DNA of 64,000 bases, taken from the NCBI RefSeq assembly GCF_000733845.1, contig NZ_JPOI01000001.1, positions 2,085,501 through 2,149,500 on the forward strand, given 5' to 3'. The stretch comes from Geobacillus vulcani PSS1. Lineage in GTDB: Bacteria; Bacillota; Bacilli; Bacillales; Anoxybacillaceae. Below, piece after piece: positions 38,016 through 46,451 of the stretch. The translations under genes and the position numbers were made by a program. Within the stretch, counting starts at the first letter, position 1. Every line of letters starts with the position of its first letter. Below the pieces are notes generated by a model. The model made no database searches. It was given only the letters and a program-made list of their open reading frames with translations, and had not been told where the DNA came from.

Positions 38016-38048
38016 CGGCTGGCCTCGTGTGGCCAGCCGCGTCATTTT
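38016..38048. terminator. Bidirectional terminator between the SDR gene and yqzH
   Basis: CGGCTGGCC pairs perfectly with GGCCAGCCG; a T-rich tail follows on the plus strand. Confidence 0.8.
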
Positions 38049-38062
38049 TGCATGCGGCCGCA

Positions 38063-38260
38063 TCAAGTGCCCGCCATAAACCGGTAGACGGCGTCATGGA
38101 CAAGCTCATACACGTCTGCACTCTCGCACGTTTCTTTTGCTGCGGCGATTTGGGCGCAAAGCTGCCGGAGATCATCCTCATCAAGCGGCATCATCTCGTC
38201 GCTATAGCCATAGTGCCGTAAACAGTTGCGCACTTGTTTTTGCAGCCATCGTTCATCCAT
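38063..38260 (-). CDS. yqzH: YqzH-like small cytosolic protein
   Basis: ATG 38260 has a GGTGA site 6 bases before and gives 65 residues: MDERWLQKQVRNCLRHYGYS, an acidic stretch MMPLDEDDLRQL and CESADVYELVHDAVYRFMAG. It is helical with no TM. This matches the YqzH family of Bacilli, whose function is unknown. It lies downstream of the CDGSH gene on the same strand, 73 bases away, and could be cotranscribed. Confidence 0.75.
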   Translation of the reverse strand: MDERWLQKQVRNCLRHYGYSDEMMPLDEDDLRQLCAQIAAAKETCESADVYELVHDAVYRFMAGT

Positions 38261-38333
38261 CGGTTTCACCGTCCGTTGCGAAACTTGGGCAAGGAAATCG
38301 TTGTCTTTTGATGTGGGAAGGAACGACCGCTTG

Positions 38334-38552
38334 TCACTGTTCATCCGTTTCCGGGGACGGAGCGCGGACGACCGACTGAAAGCGGCCTTTGTGCGAACCG
38401 TCGCAAAACGGTTTGTTGTTCGACAGCCCACAGCGACAGAGCGAAAACGTTTGTTTTGTCACAAACGGCTTTCCTTCTCCATCGAGCAGTTCCACCTCAC
38501 CGGTGACCCGCAGCGAGCCGTTGTCGTTCACTTTGATTTGCACTTTTGCCAT
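38334..38552 (-). CDS. CDGSH iron-sulfur domain protein
   Basis: The product is 72 residues from ATG 38552 behind AAGGAGG. The [2Fe-2S] ligand set is complete: Cys39, Cys41, Cys50 and His54 in CRCGLSNNKPFCDGSH. These small bacterial mitoNEET relatives carry a labile cluster and are thought to take part in redox or cluster transfer. It is divergently arranged with a HesB/IscA-like gene, an arrangement consistent with iron-sulfur handling. Confidence 0.93.
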   Translation of the reverse strand: MAKVQIKVNDNGSLRVTGEVELLDGEGKPFVTKQTFSLCRCGLSNNKPFCDGSHKGRFQSVVRAPSPETDEQ

Positions 38553-38573
38553 CGGGTTTTCCTCCTTTTCGTT

Positions 38574-38603
38574 TTGACAGTCTTGCGTGCCGACAGGTAG
38601 AAT
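38574..38603 (+). promoter_or_regulatory. Sigma-A promoter of yqkB
   Basis: TTGACA at 38574-38579, 18-base spacer, TAGAAT at 38598-38603, 32 bases before the start codon. Confidence 0.6.
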
Positions 38604-38634
38604 AGTAAAGAAACAAACGGAAAAAGGAGCAACG

Positions 38635-38979
38635 ATGAGCGTGAACATCACGTTTACTGATGCAGCAAAAGAAAGGCTTACCCCTATTGTAGCCAAATCG
38701 GGGCGGCAGTTAAAGCTCAAATATGACACCGACGGCTGCGGCTGTTTGGTCGATGGCGTGCCGGCGCTATGGCTCGTTGACGAGGCCGATGAGGACGACC
38801 TTGTCGTTGAGACAAACTTCGTTCCGGTGCTTTTAGAGCGGTCGCGGCTCATCTTTTTTGATGAGACGATGACGATTGATGTCAAGCCGGGTACGGCCGC
38901 CTTTCAGCTAAAAAGCCCCGGGCAAATGCTGAACGGACATATGCCGCTTGTGAAGGTGGGATCGGACGATGAACGGTAA
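38635..38979 (+). CDS. yqkB: HesB/IscA-like iron-sulfur biosynthesis family protein
   Basis: ATG 38635 follows AAAAAGGAGC and gives 114 residues. The N-half VNITFTDAAKERLTPIV and LKLKYDTDGCGCLVDGVPAL is typical of the Fe-S_biosyn domain, but only a CGC pair is visible and the C-terminal CGC/CGxC of true A-type carriers is absent. So it is a divergent member, as YqkB is. It overlaps yqkC by 11 bases. Confidence 0.83.
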   Translation: MSVNITFTDAAKERLTPIVAKSGRQLKLKYDTDGCGCLVDGVPALWLVDEADEDDLVVETNFVPVLLERSRLIFFDETMTIDVKPGTAAFQLKSPGQMLNGHMPLVKVGSDDER

Positions 38980-39208
38980 ACTTCGGCAGCTTGCGGAGAC
39001 GGCGAAGCAAAAAACATGGGTGTCATTCACCCATGAAAACGACCCGTACAGCCTGCTTCATTGGTCGGTCGCCGGTCCGTACCAAGACAAAAAGGACGTG
39101 TGGCTTTTGCAAAATGAGATGACATTTGAAACGAGAGAGTTTGCGACGCTTGATGACGCGATCGCCTGGCTCGGCGAGCATATGCCGCACATTACCGAGG
39201 TGCTGTAA
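38969..39208 (+). CDS. yqkC: YqkC (DUF2552) family protein
   Basis: This 79-residue soluble protein begins inside the end of yqkB. It has aromatic-rich segments KTWVSFTHENDPYSLLHWS and DVWLLQNEMTFETREF and an end DAIAWLGEHMPHITEVL. It matches the small YqkC family of Bacilli, function unknown. Its coupling to the HesB-like gene is conserved with B. subtilis. A terminator follows directly. Confidence 0.82.
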   Translation: MNGKLRQLAETAKQKTWVSFTHENDPYSLLHWSVAGPYQDKKDVWLLQNEMTFETREFATLDDAIAWLGEHMPHITEVL

Positions 39209-39238
39209 AAACCGTAACCGGGCCGGTTACGGTTTTTC
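39207..39238 (+). terminator. Terminator after yqkC
   Basis: AACCGTAACC pairs with GGTTACGGTT and is followed by T5. Confidence 0.88.
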
Positions 39239-39249
39239 TATGATCTTTC

Positions 39250-39369
39250 TTATTGCGGGCTGTTTTGCCGCTTTGTCGGATGGATCGCTTTTTCCAGCTC
39301 TTCTTTGGCGATTACCGGTTTGACCGTATCGGCGGACGGTTTTCCTTTTTGAGCGCGGTTTTTCGTCAT
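39250..39369 (-). CDS. Small basic protein of 39 residues
   Basis: ATG 39369 lies 9 bases after AAGGAG on the minus strand, whereas the overlapping upstream ATG (in another frame) is only 2 bases from it. The product is MTKNRAQKGKPSADTVKPVI then AKEELEKAIHPTKRQNSPQ, Lys-rich and probably unstructured at both ends. It lies in the gap between yqkC and yqkE, sharing the yqkC terminator. No family was named; the small size and good ribosome site make it worth keeping. Confidence 0.6.
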   Translation of the reverse strand: MTKNRAQKGKPSADTVKPVIAKEELEKAIHPTKRQNSPQ

Positions 39370-39445
39370 CGGTCATCTCTCCTTTTCCATGTCGTTTAGT
39401 TGTATCGTTTGACAAACAAGCGGCTGTTATGCAAGGGGGTGAAAA

Positions 39446-39691
39446 ATGGTGAAAACAGATGCGGGGCGGAAAAAAGAGCGAGAGCAGTCGACGGTGACGC
39501 TTGCTGACCGGCTTGGCGCCGACATCGAAGCGAAGCTGCTTGCGAAAAAGAGGGCGCTTGCCGAGGAACAACAGCGGCAACGGGCGGCGGAAGAAGCGCG
39601 GCGCCGCGAGGAAGCGCGCCGGCGCGACGAGCGGAAGTCGTTTGCTGAGCTGCTTGAAGAAAGCGAGCTTGACTGGCGCAAGTTTAAATAA
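39446..39691 (+). CDS. yqkE: YqkE (DUF3886) family coiled-coil protein
   Basis: This 81-residue protein follows AAGGGGGTG. After TLADRLGADIEAKLLAKKRAL it is a single highly charged helix (EEQQRQRAAEEARRREEARR), then ESELDWRKFK at the end, as in the DUF3886 family. Function unknown. It is 16 bases before the MFS gene and probably in the same transcript. Confidence 0.8.
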   Translation: MVKTDAGRKKEREQSTVTLADRLGADIEAKLLAKKRALAEEQQRQRAAEEARRREEARRRDERKSFAELLEESELDWRKFK

Positions 39692-39707
39692 AAGGAGGAC
39701 ACGATGG

Positions 39708-40913
39708 ATGAGGCAAAAAACTGCGGCGGCGGGTACAGCGGCTTCTCCGGCGTTTATGGTGGCGGCGGTCGTGATCTTGGCCGCCAACTTGCGCGCGCCG
39801 CTCACGACGGTCGGGCCGCTCGTTCCTGACCTGCAGCGGGAGCTGGGCCTTTCCCACACGGCGGCTGGGGCGTTGACGACGATTCCGCTGTTGGCGTTTG
39901 CCTTGTTGGCTCCGGTGGCGGCTGTGTTCGCCCGACGGTTCGGAATGGAGCGGACGCTGTTCGGTTCGCTTGTTGTGCTGCTTGCCGGCGAACTCGTTCG
40001 TCCGCTTTCGGGAGGGGTTTTTCTATTTCTCGGCACGGCGCTGATTGGAGCCGCCATCGCGGTCGATAACGTCCTCATGCCGGCGCTGATCAAAGACGCG
40101 TTTTCTCACCGGATCGGCTTGATGATGGGCGTTTATACCGTAACGATGAACATGAGCGCCGCCTTCGCTTCCGGTCTTGCGGTTCCGCTCGCTGATGAGT
40201 GGGGGATCGGCTGGGAAGGAGCGCTTCGCTTTTGGGCGCTGGTTGCCGCGTTGGCGCTTGTTGTTTGGCTGCCGCAAGCTTGGCGCCAGAAGTCGAGCGC
40301 GAGCGGCGTCCCGGCGGGAAGCCGGCGCTTTTCGCTTTGGCGCTCGGCGCTTGCCTGGCAAGTGACGCTGTTTATGGGACTGCAATCGTTGTTCTTTTAT
40401 TGCCTTGTCACGTGGCTGCCGGAGCTTGGCCAAAGCAAAGGCTTGGCGGCCGATACCGCCGGATGGCTGCTCTTTTTCTTCCAGTTTGCCCAGCTGCCGA
40501 TGATGTTCGTCTCACCGATGCTCGCGGAGCGGATGGACAATCAAAAAGTGCTGATCGGTTCGGCGGTGCTGCTCATGGCGTTTGGAACGGCCGCCTTTGT
40601 GGCTGGCCAAGGTTGGCTGCTTTGGGCGGGGGCGCTTTTGGCCGGCATCGGCGCCGGCATGGCGTTTTCGCTGGCGATGATGCTGTTTACGTTGCGCACG
40701 CGCCGTCCGCTGGAAGCCGCCCAGCTCTCGGCTATGGCCCAATCGGTCGGCTACTTGCTGTCGGCGGCCGGCCCGCCGCTGTTTGGGGCGCTGTATGATG
40801 CAGCTGGTCATTTTCTCCCTCCCCTCGTTTTATTGCTAGCCGTTTGCGCGGCCATGATCGTGTTTGGCTTGGGGGCAGCAAGGGACAAGTATGTAGATGA
40901 TGAGGTTGCCTGA
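39708..40913 (+). CDS. MFS transporter, CynX/NimT-like
   Basis: ATG 39708 is 9 bases after AAGGAGG and gives 401 residues. An overlapping ATG 39704 belongs to another frame. Twelve TM segments are evident, beginning AFMVAAVVILAANLRAPLTT, with VGPLVPDLQRELGLS after the first, the feature of CynX/YycB-type carriers. Members move cyanate, 2-nitroimidazole or small anions; the substrate here is not predictable. It ends at a bidirectional terminator. Confidence 0.85.
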   Translation: MRQKTAAAGTAASPAFMVAAVVILAANLRAPLTTVGPLVPDLQRELGLSHTAAGALTTIPLLAFALLAPVAAVFARRFGMERTLFGSLVVLLAGELVRPLSGGVFLFLGTALIGAAIAVDNVLMPALIKDAFSHRIGLMMGVYTVTMNMSAAFASGLAVPLADEWGIGWEGALRFWALVAALALVVWLPQAWRQKSSASGVPAGSRRFSLWRSALAWQVTLFMGLQSLFFYCLVTWLPELGQSKGLAADTAGWLLFFFQFAQLPMMFVSPMLAERMDNQKVLIGSAVLLMAFGTAAFVAGQGWLLWAGALLAGIGAGMAFSLAMMLFTLRTRRPLEAAQLSAMAQSVGYLLSAAGPPLFGALYDAAGHFLPPLVLLLAVCAAMIVFGLGAARDKYVDDEVA

Positions 40914-40931
40914 TGAAAAGGGAAACAGGAT

Positions 40932-40982
40932 GAAAAAAGAGCCCACAAGCGGCCATGTTGGCGCTGTGGGCTCCTTTTTTCA
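40932..40982. terminator. Bidirectional terminator, MFS gene and aldo-keto reductase
   Basis: GAGCCCACAAGC pairs with GCTGTGGGCTC (small mismatch) with an A6 run before and T6 after, serving both converging genes. Confidence 0.88.
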
Positions 40983-41900
40983 TCGGTGCATGTCATAGAT
41001 CGAGCGCTTCGTTACTTGTTTTAACCATTCGTATTCGTCAGCGTCAAGCGGCGGGGCGGAAGCGGCGGAGATGTTTTCCTCGAGCTGTTCGAGCCGGCTC
41101 GCCCCCGGAATGACGGCGGCAACGACCGGATCATGCAGGCAAAATTGCAGCGCGGTCGCGGTCAAGGAACGGCGGCCGGCCGTTTTTTCTTTCAGCTTCG
41201 GGATGAGCGCCTGCAAGTCTTCGTATGAATAATCGAGGTAGCCGTGTTCTTTCACCGCCGCCTGCGCCGCTTCGAGCGGGCGGTTGGTGAGCAAGCCTTT
41301 AGCGACCGGACCGCGGGCGATGACGCTGATTTGATGTTCGCGAAGCAGCGGAAACCACTCTTCCGGGCGGCGGTCAAGCAAGCTGTATTGCATCATGACG
41401 CTGACGATGTTCGAGCGCTTCACGTATTCGCGGATGACGTTGGGGCGGATCGAGGAGATGCCGTACCAGCGGATGACGCCTTCTTGCTTCAGCTCTTCGA
41501 ACGCTTCAATCGTTTCGTCGATCGGGTCGTCGATCGTGCCGCCATGGAGCTGGTATAAATCAATGTAGTCCGTTTGCAGGCGGCGCAGGCTGTCTTTGAC
41601 CGCTTGTTTGATATAGGCTTTTGACGGATCCCAATCCCAGCCGCTTCCGTCCGCGCGCCAACGGTTGCCGACCTTGGTTGCGATGATGACTTGGTCGCGT
41701 TTTCCTTTCACCGCTTTGCCGACAAATTCCTCGTTTAAGCCGCGGTCGTATAAATCGGCTGTATCCAAGTAGTTGATGCCGCGCTCCAATGCTTCATGAA
41801 TGAGATAGATGGCATGGTGTTCATCCGTGCCGAGCGACATGCAGCCGAGCCCGATTTCGCTGACGTATAAGTCTGATGTGCCGATGCGGCGCTTTTTCAC
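40980..41900 (-). CDS. Aldo/keto reductase (YqkF-like)
   Basis: The 306-residue (beta/alpha)8 reductase has catalytic Asp and Tyr in LDTADLYDRGLNEEFVGKA, Lys in VIIATKVGN, and His in DLYQLHGGTID. It is NADP dependent in related proteins (AKR11 group). The physiological substrate is not known. It starts at ATG 41900 after GGAGG. The divergent gene is nudF. Confidence 0.92.
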   Translation of the reverse strand: MKKRRIGTSDLYVSEIGLGCMSLGTDEHHAIYLIHEALERGINYLDTADLYDRGLNEEFVGKAVKGKRDQVIIATKVGNRWRADGSGWDWDPSKAYIKQAVKDSLRRLQTDYIDLYQLHGGTIDDPIDETIEAFEELKQEGVIRWYGISSIRPNVIREYVKRSNIVSVMMQYSLLDRRPEEWFPLLREHQISVIARGPVAKGLLTNRPLEAAQAAVKEHGYLDYSYEDLQALIPKLKEKTAGRRSLTATALQFCLHDPVVAAVIPGASRLEQLEENISAASAPPLDADEYEWLKQVTKRSIYDMHR

Positions 41901-42016
41901 TTTGCCAGCCTCCTTTGTCCATTGATGATACGTTCATTGTACAACGGAGGCGAAAAAATGGCCAACCTTGTAGTACAATGGAAAAGAGTCCATCAATCGA
42001 TAGGGGAGAAGAAGAG

Positions 42017-42580
42017 ATGGAAAAGTTGTATGAAAAAACGGTTCGCAAAGAGAAACTGTTCAGCGGCCGCATCATTGACTTGTATATCGAGGAAGTCGAG
42101 CTGCCAAACGGGAAAATGAGCCGACGCGAGGTGATCAAACACCCGGGGGCGGTGGCGGTGCTGCCGCTGTTGCTGGACGGGAAAATCGTTCTTGTCCGCC
42201 AGTACCGAAAAGCGCTCGAGCGCGCATTGGTCGAGATTCCGGCGGGCAAGCTAGAACATGGGGAAGAGCCGCTCGCTTCCGCACGCCGCGAGCTTGAAGA
42301 AGAAACCGGCTACCGGGCCCGTTCGCTGCGCCATCTCATTTCGTTTTATACATCGCCCGGTTTTGCCGATGAGCTCATCCATTTGTACGTCGCGGAAGGG
42401 CTCGAAAAAGTCGAAGATGGCGCCGGGTTGGATGAAGATGAGTTTGTCGAACTGTTGGAAGTGACATTGGAGGAGGCGCTTGCGATGCTTGAACGCCGCG
42501 ACATTTACGATGCGAAAACGGCATACGCCTTGCAATATTTGCAGCTGCGCCGCGCGCTAGGGGAGCAAAATGGCGCATAA
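42017..42580 (+). CDS. nudF: ADP-ribose pyrophosphatase (Nudix)
   Basis: ATG 42017 follows AGGGGAGAAGAAGAG and gives 187 residues. The Nudix box reads GKLEHGEEPLASARRELEEE followed by TGY, at about residues 76-98. The early SGRIIDLYIEEVELPNG and VAVLPLLLDGKIVLVRQYR fit the ADP-ribose subfamily. It hydrolyses ADP-ribose to AMP and ribose 5-phosphate. It overlaps the EndoQ-like gene by 11 bases. Confidence 0.94.
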   Translation: MEKLYEKTVRKEKLFSGRIIDLYIEEVELPNGKMSRREVIKHPGAVAVLPLLLDGKIVLVRQYRKALERALVEIPAGKLEHGEEPLASARRELEEETGYRARSLRHLISFYTSPGFADELIHLYVAEGLEKVEDGAGLDEDEFVELLEVTLEEALAMLERRDIYDAKTAYALQYLQLRRALGEQNGA

Positions 42581-43760
42581 CAAAAACGAGGGCGGCCTCG
42601 GCCGTTATTACGCGGATTTACATATCCACATCGGCCGCACCGCTTCCGGCCGCCCGGTGAAAATTACTGGGGCGCGGACGTTGACGTTGGCCAACATCTT
42701 GCGTGAGGCGGCTGAGGTGAAAGGAATCGACATCATCGGCGTCATTGACAGCCATGTGCCCGAAGTGCTGGACGAGCTGGAGCAGGCGATGGAGAAGCAC
42801 GGGTGGCGCGAACATGAGGGGGGCGGCGTCAGCGCCGGAAAGGTGACGCTTTTGTTGGGCAGCGAAATCGAAGTATATGACGGCCATTGCCATGGACCGA
42901 TCCACGTTCTCGTTTTTTTGCCGACCGTTCAGGCGATGCGCACGTTTTCCCGCTGGCTTGGCCAACGGGTGAAGAACATATCGCTCAGTTCGCAGCGCAT
43001 TTACGCATCCGGCCGCGAGCTGCAAGCTGCCGCGAAAGAGCAGGGCGGCTGGTTCATTCCCGCGCACGCGTTCACCCCGTTTAAAAGCTTGTACGGAAAA
43101 GGAGTCCAGCACAGCTTGACAGAAGTGTTTGACCCGGATCGGATCGATGCCATTGAGCTTGGGTTAAGCGCCGATACGGCGATGGCGGACCAGATCGCTG
43201 AATTGCATCGCTACCCGTACGTAACGAATTCCGATGCCCATTCATTGCGAAAAATCGCCCGCGAATATGAGCAAGTGCGGCTCGCCGCCCCGACGTTTGC
43301 GGAGTTGGAAAAAGCGCTCCGCGGTGAAGACGGGCGTACGATCATCGCCAATTACGGCTTGAATCCAAAGCTTGGCAAATATCACCGAACGGTGTGCGAG
43401 CGCTGCCTTGCGCCGGTCTCGCCTGAGGCTGAGCGCTGTCCGGCGTGCGGCCATCACCGCTTTGTTAAGGGGGTATTCGACCGGCTTGCGGAGTTGAAAA
43501 CAGCGGAACGCGGGCCGAAGCGGCCGCCGTATATTTATCAAGTGCCGCTTGAATTCATTCCCGGCCTTGGCCCGAAGGCGTATGAAAAGCTGCTCGCCCG
43601 TTTTGGCACCGAAATGCGCGTTCTTCATGAGGCCGCGGAGGAAGAGATCGCGGAGACAGTGGGAGAAAAGTTGGCCCAACTGATCGTCCTTGCCCGCAGC
43701 GGTGCGCTCCATATCGAGGTCGGGGGCGGTGGGAGATACGGAAAAGTGCGGGAGGGGTAA
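42570..43760 (+). CDS. Endonuclease Q-type PHP-domain protein (YqxK-like)
   Basis: This 396-residue protein has a PHP phosphoesterase domain (YYADLHIHIGRTASGRPVKI, IGVIDSHVPE, GSEIEVYDG, PAHAFTPFKS, TNSDAHSLRKIAREY), a zinc finger CERCLAPVSPEAERCPACGH at about 275, and a C-terminal HhH-like helix pair (IPGLGPKAYEKLLARFG). This order is that of EndoQ, which cuts DNA 5' of uracil, hypoxanthine and AP sites; Bacillus homologues are known. Its coupling to nudF, a nucleotide-cleaning enzyme, fits genome upkeep. Confidence 0.88.
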   Translation: MAHNKNEGGLGRYYADLHIHIGRTASGRPVKITGARTLTLANILREAAEVKGIDIIGVIDSHVPEVLDELEQAMEKHGWREHEGGGVSAGKVTLLLGSEIEVYDGHCHGPIHVLVFLPTVQAMRTFSRWLGQRVKNISLSSQRIYASGRELQAAAKEQGGWFIPAHAFTPFKSLYGKGVQHSLTEVFDPDRIDAIELGLSADTAMADQIAELHRYPYVTNSDAHSLRKIAREYEQVRLAAPTFAELEKALRGEDGRTIIANYGLNPKLGKYHRTVCERCLAPVSPEAERCPACGHHRFVKGVFDRLAELKTAERGPKRPPYIYQVPLEFIPGLGPKAYEKLLARFGTEMRVLHEAAEEEIAETVGEKLAQLIVLARSGALHIEVGGGGRYGKVREG

Positions 43761-43917
43761 CCGCTCGGGCAGCGCTCCTGCCGTTCCTCATCATGCCGTG
43801 CGTGTTGTTTGGCCCGGCCATGCGCCAATGGACCGAGGCGGCTTGCCGTCCGTGGAGTTGGCCACACGTCGGTGTTGAGCTGCTTTTTCATTGCATGACT
43901 GGCCTTTTAGAAAAATA

Positions 43918-43946
43918 GTCATACCGACAGCGGATGGACATACAAT
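43918..43946 (+). promoter_or_regulatory. Sigma-E-type promoter of spoIIM
   Basis: GTCATAC at 43918-43924 and CATACAAT at 43939-43946 are 14 bases apart. The -10 matches the sigma-E form well. B. subtilis spoIIM is sigma-E dependent. The gap 43761-43917 has no supported gene. Confidence 0.65.
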
Positions 43947-43979
43947 CTACTAAGAGACAAAGTAGGAGGACGAAGCACA

Positions 43980-44645
43980 ATGAGAACCCATCCGCTGAAA
44001 TCGGCCGTCGCTGTTCATTGGCGTGAACATGCTTCGCTGTATGTGTTTGTCATCGTCCTGTTTCTCATGGGCGTCATTTTCGGCGCCATTGTCGTCAACA
44101 GCCTCGGTTTCAGTCAAAAACAAGACTTGTACTATTACTTGACGCAATTTTTTGGACAAGTGTCAAAAGACAATATCGCAAGCGCCCATGATATGTTTCG
44201 GCAAAGCTATATGCACAACGTTAAATATACCGCGTTGATGTGGGTGCTTGGCATTTCTGTCATTGGCTTGCCGATCATTCTTGTTCTGCTGTTTTTCAAA
44301 GGCGTCGTCGTCGGCTTTACGGTCGGTTTTTTAGTCAATCAAATGGGTTGGCGCGGGTTTCTTTTGTCGTTTGTGTCCATCATGCCGCAAAACTTGGTGG
44401 CCATTCCACTCATGATCGTCATGGGCGTCATTTCTGTTTCATTTTCCTTGCACATGGTGCGCAACCAGTTTATGAAGCGGCCGCATGGATCGATGTTTCC
44501 GATGGTGATGCGCTACGCAGCAGCGATGGCGGCTGTTGCCCTCGGACTGCTTCTTTCCTCGGCGGTTGAGGCGTATCTTTCGCCGGCATTAATGAAACAG
44601 GCGGTTCACTGGACCATGAATTTAATCATAATCAATATTATATAA
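43980..44645 (+). CDS. spoIIM: Stage II sporulation protein M
   Basis: This 221-residue protein follows AGGAGG. It has about five TM helices, with a short N-terminal cytosolic part HPLKSAVAVHWREHASLYVF, and conserved VKYTALMWVLGISVIGLP and IMPQNLVAIPLMIVMG. SpoIIM forms the DMP complex with SpoIID and SpoIIP that remodels septal peptidoglycan during engulfment. Its 3' end overlaps the Fur/PerR-type box of the next gene. Confidence 0.95.
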   Translation: MRTHPLKSAVAVHWREHASLYVFVIVLFLMGVIFGAIVVNSLGFSQKQDLYYYLTQFFGQVSKDNIASAHDMFRQSYMHNVKYTALMWVLGISVIGLPIILVLLFFKGVVVGFTVGFLVNQMGWRGFLLSFVSIMPQNLVAIPLMIVMGVISVSFSLHMVRNQFMKRPHGSMFPMVMRYAAAMAAVALGLLLSSAVEAYLSPALMKQAVHWTMNLIIINII

Positions 44646-44657
44646 TAATCATTATCA
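44643..44657 (+). promoter_or_regulatory. Fur/PerR-type operator upstream of fur
   Basis: TAATAATCATTATCA fits the 7-1-7 Fur box TGATAATnATTATCA at 13 of 14 arm positions and the PerR box TTATAATnATTATAA at 12 of 14. B. subtilis fur is PerR controlled. It lies 25 bases upstream of TTGATA (44682) and TATAAT (44706), the likely promoter. Confidence 0.6.
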
Positions 44658-44742
44658 TTTCTTGATAATAGTGATTTTACTTTGATACTTCCCTCGTGCA
44701 TTTGTTATAATGATGGGTGAATGGCGAGGGAGGAATGAAAAG

Positions 44743-45195
44743 ATGGAAGATCGTGTGGAACGAATCAAGAAGCAGCTGCATTCGGCGGGGTACAAGCTGA
44801 CGCCGCAGCGGGAAGCGACGGTAAGAGTCCTGCTTGAACATGAAGAAGACCATTTAAGCGCGGAAGACGTCTACCTCCTCGTGAAAGAAAAATCCCCAGA
44901 AATCGGGTTGGCAACCGTTTACCGGACGCTCGAACTGTTAACTGAGCTGAAAATTGTCGATAAAATCAATTTCGGGGACGGGGTGTCGCGCTATGACCTT
45001 CGCAAGGAAGGAGCGGCCCATTTCCACCACCACCTCATCTGCTTGGAATGCGGATCGGTGGCGGAAATTCAAGAAGATTTGCTTGAGGATGTCGAAGCGA
45101 TTGTTGAGGAGAAGTGGAAATTTAAAATTAAAGACCATCGTTTGACGTTCCACGGCATTTGTCACCGTTGCCAGCAAAAGCATGAAGAAAAATAA
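44743..45195 (+). CDS. fur: Ferric uptake regulator
   Basis: ATG 44743 follows GAGGGAGG and gives 150 residues. The winged-helix KLTPQREATVRVLLEHEEDH and GLATVYRTLELLTEL is followed by the metal domain with FHHHLICLECG and CHRC (two CxxC pairs). Fur represses iron uptake genes when Fe(II) is bound. Position after spoIIM and before yqzK-xerD is that of B. subtilis fur; PerR and Zur lie elsewhere there. Confidence 0.95.
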   Translation: MEDRVERIKKQLHSAGYKLTPQREATVRVLLEHEEDHLSAEDVYLLVKEKSPEIGLATVYRTLELLTELKIVDKINFGDGVSRYDLRKEGAAHFHHHLICLECGSVAEIQEDLLEDVEAIVEEKWKFKIKDHRLTFHGICHRCQQKHEEK

Positions 45196-45225
45196 AAAAC
45201 CTTTTCCAACGGGAAAGGTTTTTTG
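45196..45225 (+). terminator. Terminator after fur
   Basis: AAACCTTT and AAAGGTTT pair around a short loop; T6 follows. Confidence 0.85.
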
Positions 45226-45296
45226 CGTATAAACAACGAAACAAATGGCATATCCTCATACTAGCAAGCTGACAAGCAGCTGATAGGGAGGATGCC

Positions 45297-45509
45297 ATGA
45301 AAACCGTTTGGCAAATGGTGAAAGTGTTTCTTTTATTTACGGGATGCACCATTTTATTTTATTATAGTCTTGTATGGTTTAACCGCGAGTACGAGTATTA
45401 CCACCGATACGATGAGCCGAAGGGATCGGCGGTCAAAGTATCGGCGGCGGAAAGTGCGCCGCCAAGTTGGCTCGACCGGCTGTTATTTTTTTATCGCGAT
45501 GGGGAGTAG
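45297..45509 (+). CDS. yqzK: YqzK (DUF4227) family protein
   Basis: This 70-residue protein has one N-terminal TM (MVKVFLLFTGCTILFYYSLVW) then REYEYYHRYDEPKGSAVKV and an end WLDRLLFFYRDGE, the DUF4227 pattern. It follows AGGGAGG. Function unknown. It directly precedes xerD, as in B. subtilis, with only six bases between. Confidence 0.85.
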   Translation: MKTVWQMVKVFLLFTGCTILFYYSLVWFNREYEYYHRYDEPKGSAVKVSAAESAPPSWLDRLLFFYRDGE

Positions 45510-45515
45510 AGAGCG

Positions 45516-46412
45516 TTGGAATACGAGTTGAAAGATTTTCTGCATTATTTGACGGTGGAGCGGAATTTGGCGCACAATACGATCGTCTCATATGAACGCG
45601 ATTTGAAAAAATACGTCCGCTATTTGCGCCAAGTCGAGCAGCTTCAGGCGTGGGGCGAAGTGGAGCGCCTCCATATTCTCCATTTTTTAAAGTTTTTAAG
45701 CGAACAAGGGCAATCAGCAAGGACGATCGCCCGCCATTTGGCGTCGATCCGTTCGTTTCATCAGTTTTTGCTAAGGGAGAAAATCGCGGCGCAAGATCCG
45801 ACCGTCCATATTGAAACGCCGCAGTTTGAACGGACGCTGCCAAAAGTGCTGTCGGTCGAGGAAGTGGAAGCTCTGCTTGCGGCGCCGCAAACCGATACGC
45901 CGTTTGGGCTGCGCGACAAGGCGATGCTGGAGCTGTTGTATGCGACCGGCATGCGCGTCAGTGAGCTTGTGCAGCTCAACTTAAGCGATGTGCATTTGGC
46001 GATGGGGTTTGTCCGCTGTTATGGAAAAGGGCGGAAAGAGCGGATCGTGCCGATCGGGCGCATGGCGATTGAAGCGCTTACCCACTATTTGGAGCGAGGG
46101 CGCCCGCAGTTGGTCAATCCGCGCCGGCGGGCAACGGAGGCGCTGTTTTTGAACCATTACGGCCAGCGGTTGACACGGCAAGGGTTTTGGAAAATTTTAA
46201 AGCGCCTCGCGAAAGAAGCCGGCATTGAAAAAGAATTGACGCCGCATACGCTTCGGCATTCGTTTGCGACGCATCTGTTGGAGAACGGAGCCGATTTGCG
46301 TGCTGTTCAGGAGTTGCTTGGGCATGCCGACATTTCGACGACGCAAATGTATACGCATGTGACGAAAACGCGCCTCAAAGACGTGTACAAACAGTATCAC
46401 CCGCGCGCCTAG
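45516..46412 (+). CDS. xerD: Site-specific tyrosine recombinase XerD
   Basis: The 298-residue product starts at TTG 45516 behind TGGGGAG. The N-terminal core-binding SAM-like domain is followed by the catalytic domain with Arg ([15 protein letters not shown]), HxxR ([15 protein letters not shown]), His ([10 protein letters not shown]) and Tyr (TQMYTHVTK). With XerC (CodV) it resolves chromosome dimers at dif. Its stop is covered by a GCGCCTAGCA/TGCTAGGCGC hairpin. Confidence 0.95.
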   Translation: MEYELKDFLHYLTVERNLAHNTIVSYERDLKKYVRYLRQVEQLQAWGEVERLHILHFLKFLSEQGQSARTIARHLASIRSFHQFLLREKIAAQDPTVHIETPQFERTLPKVLSVEEVEALLAAPQTDTPFGLRDKAMLELLYATGMRVSELVQLNLSDVHLAMGFVRCYGKGRKERIVPIGRMAIEALTHYLERGRPQLVNPRRRATEALFLNHYGQRLTRQGFWKILKRLAKEAGIEKELTPHTLRHSFATHLLENGADLRAVQELLGHADISTTQMYTHVTKTRLKDVYKQYHPRA

Positions 46413-46440
46413 CAGTTGCCGTATGCTAGGCGCTTGCCTG
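46403..46440 (+). terminator. Hairpin over the xerD stop codon
   Basis: GCGCCTAGCA pairs perfectly with TGCTAGGCGC. The downstream T-run is poor, so it is a weak terminator or an mRNA 3' structure. Confidence 0.5.
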
Positions 46441-46451
46441 TCATTTTAGTT

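Noticed and set aside
43773-43912. Another copy of the 140-bp CTAG element before spoIIM
   Set aside because: Only the right end (GACTGGCCTTTTAG) is similar, 11 of 14; left end and core do not match.
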